From positions 1 to 6,728 of the forward strand of contig QNDP01000073.1 of assembly GCA_003645975.1 (NCBI GenBank): a DNA stretch of 6,728 nt. The letters run 5' to 3'. The notes beneath the pieces are model-generated. The model did no database searches. It had not been told where the DNA came from and worked only from the letters and a program-made list of their open reading frames with translations. Source of the DNA: Candidatus Hydrothermota bacterium (GTDB lineage: Bacteria > Hydrothermota > Hydrothermia > B15-G9). Position numbers and translations under genes: made by a program. Numbering within the stretch: position 1 is the first letter of the stretch; each line of letters starts with the position of its first letter. Below are positions 4,723-6,728 of the stretch, piece after piece.

Positions 4723-6728
4723 TCAAATCCTTCTTTTCTTGCTTCCTCTCACATTGTCAGGCGTGTTCCCCTCAAACCTATTGTTGACAATTGCTTGAGT
4801 ATATTCAGAGACATAGATAGCACCACCCTGTTGGGCGGAGTTGTTGATGAATTCATTGTTTTTGATAAGGATTTCCGAACGATTTAAGTAAATCCCCCCA
4901 CCTATGAGAGCTTCGTTCCCTTCAAAAAAGCATCGTGTGATCTCTCCTTTTTGGTCAGACGAGGAATAAACTCCTCCGCCGAAAGTTTTTGCGACATTGC
5001 TTCGGATATCGGTGTCGCGAATTCTCAAAATCGAATCCATAGAGCACACGCCACCGCCATCTGAGGCAGCCGAGTTGTCTCGGAGTGTAGATGACACGAT
5101 CGAGAGCCTTACTTTGTCACAGAACACACCTCCGCCCTGCTGTTGGCACACATTGCTGCTGATGTTGCAGTGTGTAACCTGCACATCCGAACCCTCAACC
5201 GCGCAAAGTCCACCGCCCACCTTTGCGACATTTGATTCAATTGTAACATGTTGCAGCCTAACTGTGCCGCTTTTTACGAAGATGGCACCGCCCATATCGG
5301 CTTTGCTGTCAAAGAATCTGCAATTTTGGATGAGAATTCGGTTAGTGTTGATTATGGCCAGCACGCCTCCATAGACCTGTCCTTGTTTAACATCCTGTCC
5401 TTCCAGTTGAATTTTGGGTGTTTCTCCGGGAATGAAATCTATCTTTCTGCCTCGACCAAGATTCAATATGCAACTTTTCAAAGAACTTCCGCTTGCCTGC
5501 TCGCCGAGAAGTATTATGTTCGCCCAACCTGATGGTTTTGTCGATTTGATTTCAACGGGCTCCGTTTCCGTGCCGTTGATTACAAGCTTTCCATAGGAGA
5601 TTATCCCCTTGCCCTCACTGAAGTTGATGACAGTGCCCGCTTGGATCTCCAAAGTGCCTTCTTTAAGGATGACGACATCGAAGTTTATGTTGTAAATGCC
5701 CTTTTTCAAAATGACGGGTTTGTCGATAAGTTTAGGAATGTAGTCAAAAAGTGAGGGCTCTGCTCGGCGTGCTTCCATTCCGTTCAATCGCCTAAGTGCA
5801 GCTATTGCATCATCGTTGAGAGGGTCTTTCCGCATCACTTCGAGATAAAGCCGTCTTGCCTCTTCCGTCTTGCCTTCCTGAACCAACTTTTCGGCTTTTT
5901 GCAGTTTTGCGGCTATCTCGACTCTGCGGATACCATCGAGCGCTTCCGGATCGTTCGGGAAAAGGGAGAAGATTTCGCGATAGATGGCCAATGCTTCGTC
6001 GAACTTTTTCTCATTTTCCAAATCTGCCGCTTGCTTCAGTCGGATGTTGCGGATTCGGATTTTCTCCTCGTCGAGCAGTTCCAGTCCTCTTTCGAATGCT
6101 TTACACAGGAAAGCGACGTTTTGATACCGTCCTTTTGGATCCGAACGCATGCATTTACGGACTATGTGTTCGGCCCAGGGCGGCACTCTATCGAGTTCCT
6201 TGATTCGGTGTGTTCCCTTATTTGTGTAATCTGGCGGTTCGCCGGAAAGCATGAAGTAGTAAAGTGCTCCAAGTGAAAAAATATCACCACGAAAATCGAC
6301 TTGAGACTTCGCTAACTCTTCGGGAGGCGAAAAAGGTGCAACGCTCGACTCAAAATCGTCCCTTCTTTCTTCCCTAAGTATCCCTTTGACGAGCAAACCG
6401 AAGTCATAACCGAAGACCTTAACGGCTGCACGGGATAGAAAAACGGTTTTCGGCCTTATATCACCGTGTCTCAGTCCCCTTGAGTGTCCATATTTCAAAG
6501 CGTTGCAAACACTTATAGCTATTTGCGTGGCCTCTTCCACATCCAAAGGACCTCTTGCCTTCACAAGTTCGTAGATGGAACTTCCTTCAACATTTTCCAT
6601 AACTGCGAACACGATGTTATCCTGCTTCTCCAACCCATACACATACAAAATGTTTTTATGCATAAGGGAGACACTTCTATCTATCGATTCTTCAAGGAGT
6701 TTTAATCGATCGGGATCCTCGACGATTT
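4723..6728 (-). CDS. Ser/Thr kinase-like, TPR and right-handed beta-helix fusion protein (5' truncated)
   Basis: The frame is open to the window edge, so the N-terminus with the glycine-rich loop and ATP-binding lysine is missing. Numbering from the Met at 6663 (not the true start): residues 1-195 follow the Hanks-type kinase fold, with MHKNILYVYG before beta-4, the catalytic loop HGDIRPKT (Asp68), DFG at 87-89, a PPE motif at 113-115, RGDIFSLG at 125-132, and KCMRSDPKGRYQ near the end. Residues 205-295 contain two TPR-like helical pairs (FDEALAIYREIFSLFPNDPEAL; TEEARRLYLEVMRKDPLNDDAI). Residues 317-640 form a right-handed parallel beta-helix, whose second half has 26-residue repeats. No transmembrane helix is visible between these parts. 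In the catalytic loop the family's Lys and metal-binding Asn are replaced by Arg70 and Thr73, so activity is uncertain. The protein could be a signalling kinase, a kinase-derived scaffold, or part of an uncharacterised two-gene system with the propeller protein. The substrate is unknown. Confidence 0.88.
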   Translation of the reverse strand, partial: IVEDPDRLKLLEESIDRSVSLMHKNILYVYGLEKQDNIVFAVMENVEGSSIYELVKARGPLDVEEATQIAISVCNALKYGHSRGLRHGDIRPKTVFLSRAAVKVFGYDFGLLVKGILREERRDDFESSVAPFSPPEELAKSQVDFRGDIFSLGALYYFMLSGEPPDYTNKGTHRIKELDRVPPWAEHIVRKCMRSDPKGRYQNVAFLCKAFERGLELLDEEKIRIRNIRLKQAADLENEKKFDEALAIYREIFSLFPNDPEALDGIRRVEIAAKLQKAEKLVQEGKTEEARRLYLEVMRKDPLNDDAIAALRRLNGMEARRAEPSLFDYIPKLIDKPVILKKGIYNINFDVVILKEGTLEIQAGTVINFSEGKGIISYGKLVINGTETEPVEIKSTKPSGWANIILLGEQASGSSLKSCILNLGRGRKIDFIPGETPKIQLEGQDVKQGQVYGGVLAIINTNRILIQNCRFFDSKADMGGAIFVKSGTVRLQHVTIESNVAKVGGGLCAVEGSDVQVTHCNISSNVCQQQGGGVFCDKVRLSIVSSTLRDNSAASDGGGVCSMDSILRIRDTDIRSNVAKTFGGGVYSSSDQKGEITRCFFEGNEALIGGGIYLNRSEILIKNNEFINNSAQQGGAIYVSEYTQAIVNNRFEGNTPDNVRGSKKRRI
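4728..4734 (-). promoter_or_regulatory. Ribosome binding site of the beta-propeller gene, inside the kinase gene end
   Basis: On the minus strand AGAAGGA overlaps the final Arg-Arg-Ile codons of the kinase-like gene and lies seven bases before the ATG at 4720. It decides that start and points to translational coupling between the two genes. Confidence 0.7.
4765..5376 (-). repeat. Pmp-like protein repeat array, about 8 units of 26 residues
   Basis: Within the beta-helix of the kinase-like protein, Gly-Gly/Gly-Gly-Gly motifs occur near residues 432, 458, 484, 511, 537, 563, 589 and 613 (from the Met at 6663): GGVL, GGAIF, GGGLC, GGGVF, GGGVC, GGGVY, GGGIY, GGAIY. Most are preceded by a 'xxxN' turn (IESN, ISSN, LRDN, IRSN, FEGN, FINN), and a last FEGN follows the final glycine motif. 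This is the GGAI/FxxN pattern of chlamydial polymorphic membrane proteins and related beta-helix proteins. Periodicity is 25-27 residues, one helix coil per unit. The repeats are divergent in DNA sequence, so they look old rather than recently duplicated. Confidence 0.85.

Overview
The window looks like a chromosomal segment of an uncultured or little-studied bacterium. Base composition is close to half G+C by eye, and the coding is compact, with Shine-Dalgarno-type ribosome binding sites. Phylum cannot be fixed from the sequence. A Ser/Thr-kinase-like protein with TPRs and a beta-helix, next to an NHL-like propeller protein, suggests one of the gene-rich environmental candidate phyla, but that is inference. 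I see no tRNA, rRNA, CRISPR array, insertion sequence or attachment site.

Positions 1-3942 carry a left-to-right block of four genes: the 3' part of a GrpE-like co-chaperone gene (1-477), a PLP-dependent class I aminotransferase (542-1735), a long-form NfeD/ClpP-class membrane serine protease (1740-3023) and a XerC/XerD-type tyrosine recombinase (3049-3942). Gaps are 64, 4 and 25 bases, so the last three are probably co-transcribed. Their functions (protein folding, amino-acid metabolism, membrane protein quality control, chromosome dimer resolution) do not form one pathway, and the block reads as a housekeeping operon. The only notable intergenic stretch is a pyrimidine-rich leader before the aminotransferase, holding an exact 11-base direct repeat.

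Positions 3917-6728 are read right to left. The 5' truncated gene at 4723-6728 encodes a kinase-like domain, two TPR-like helical hairpins and a long right-handed beta-helix with about eight 26-residue repeats resembling chlamydial Pmp GGAI/FxxN repeats. No membrane-spanning segment is visible between kinase and beta-helix. Two bases downstream starts a small, apparently exported beta-propeller-like protein (3917-4720) whose 3' end overlaps the recombinase gene tail to tail by 26 bases.

The most unusual item is the kinase-TPR-beta-helix fusion: the order of domains, the altered catalytic loop (HGDIRPKT) and the lack of a visible export route for the beta-helix. The other genes are recognisable members of known families.
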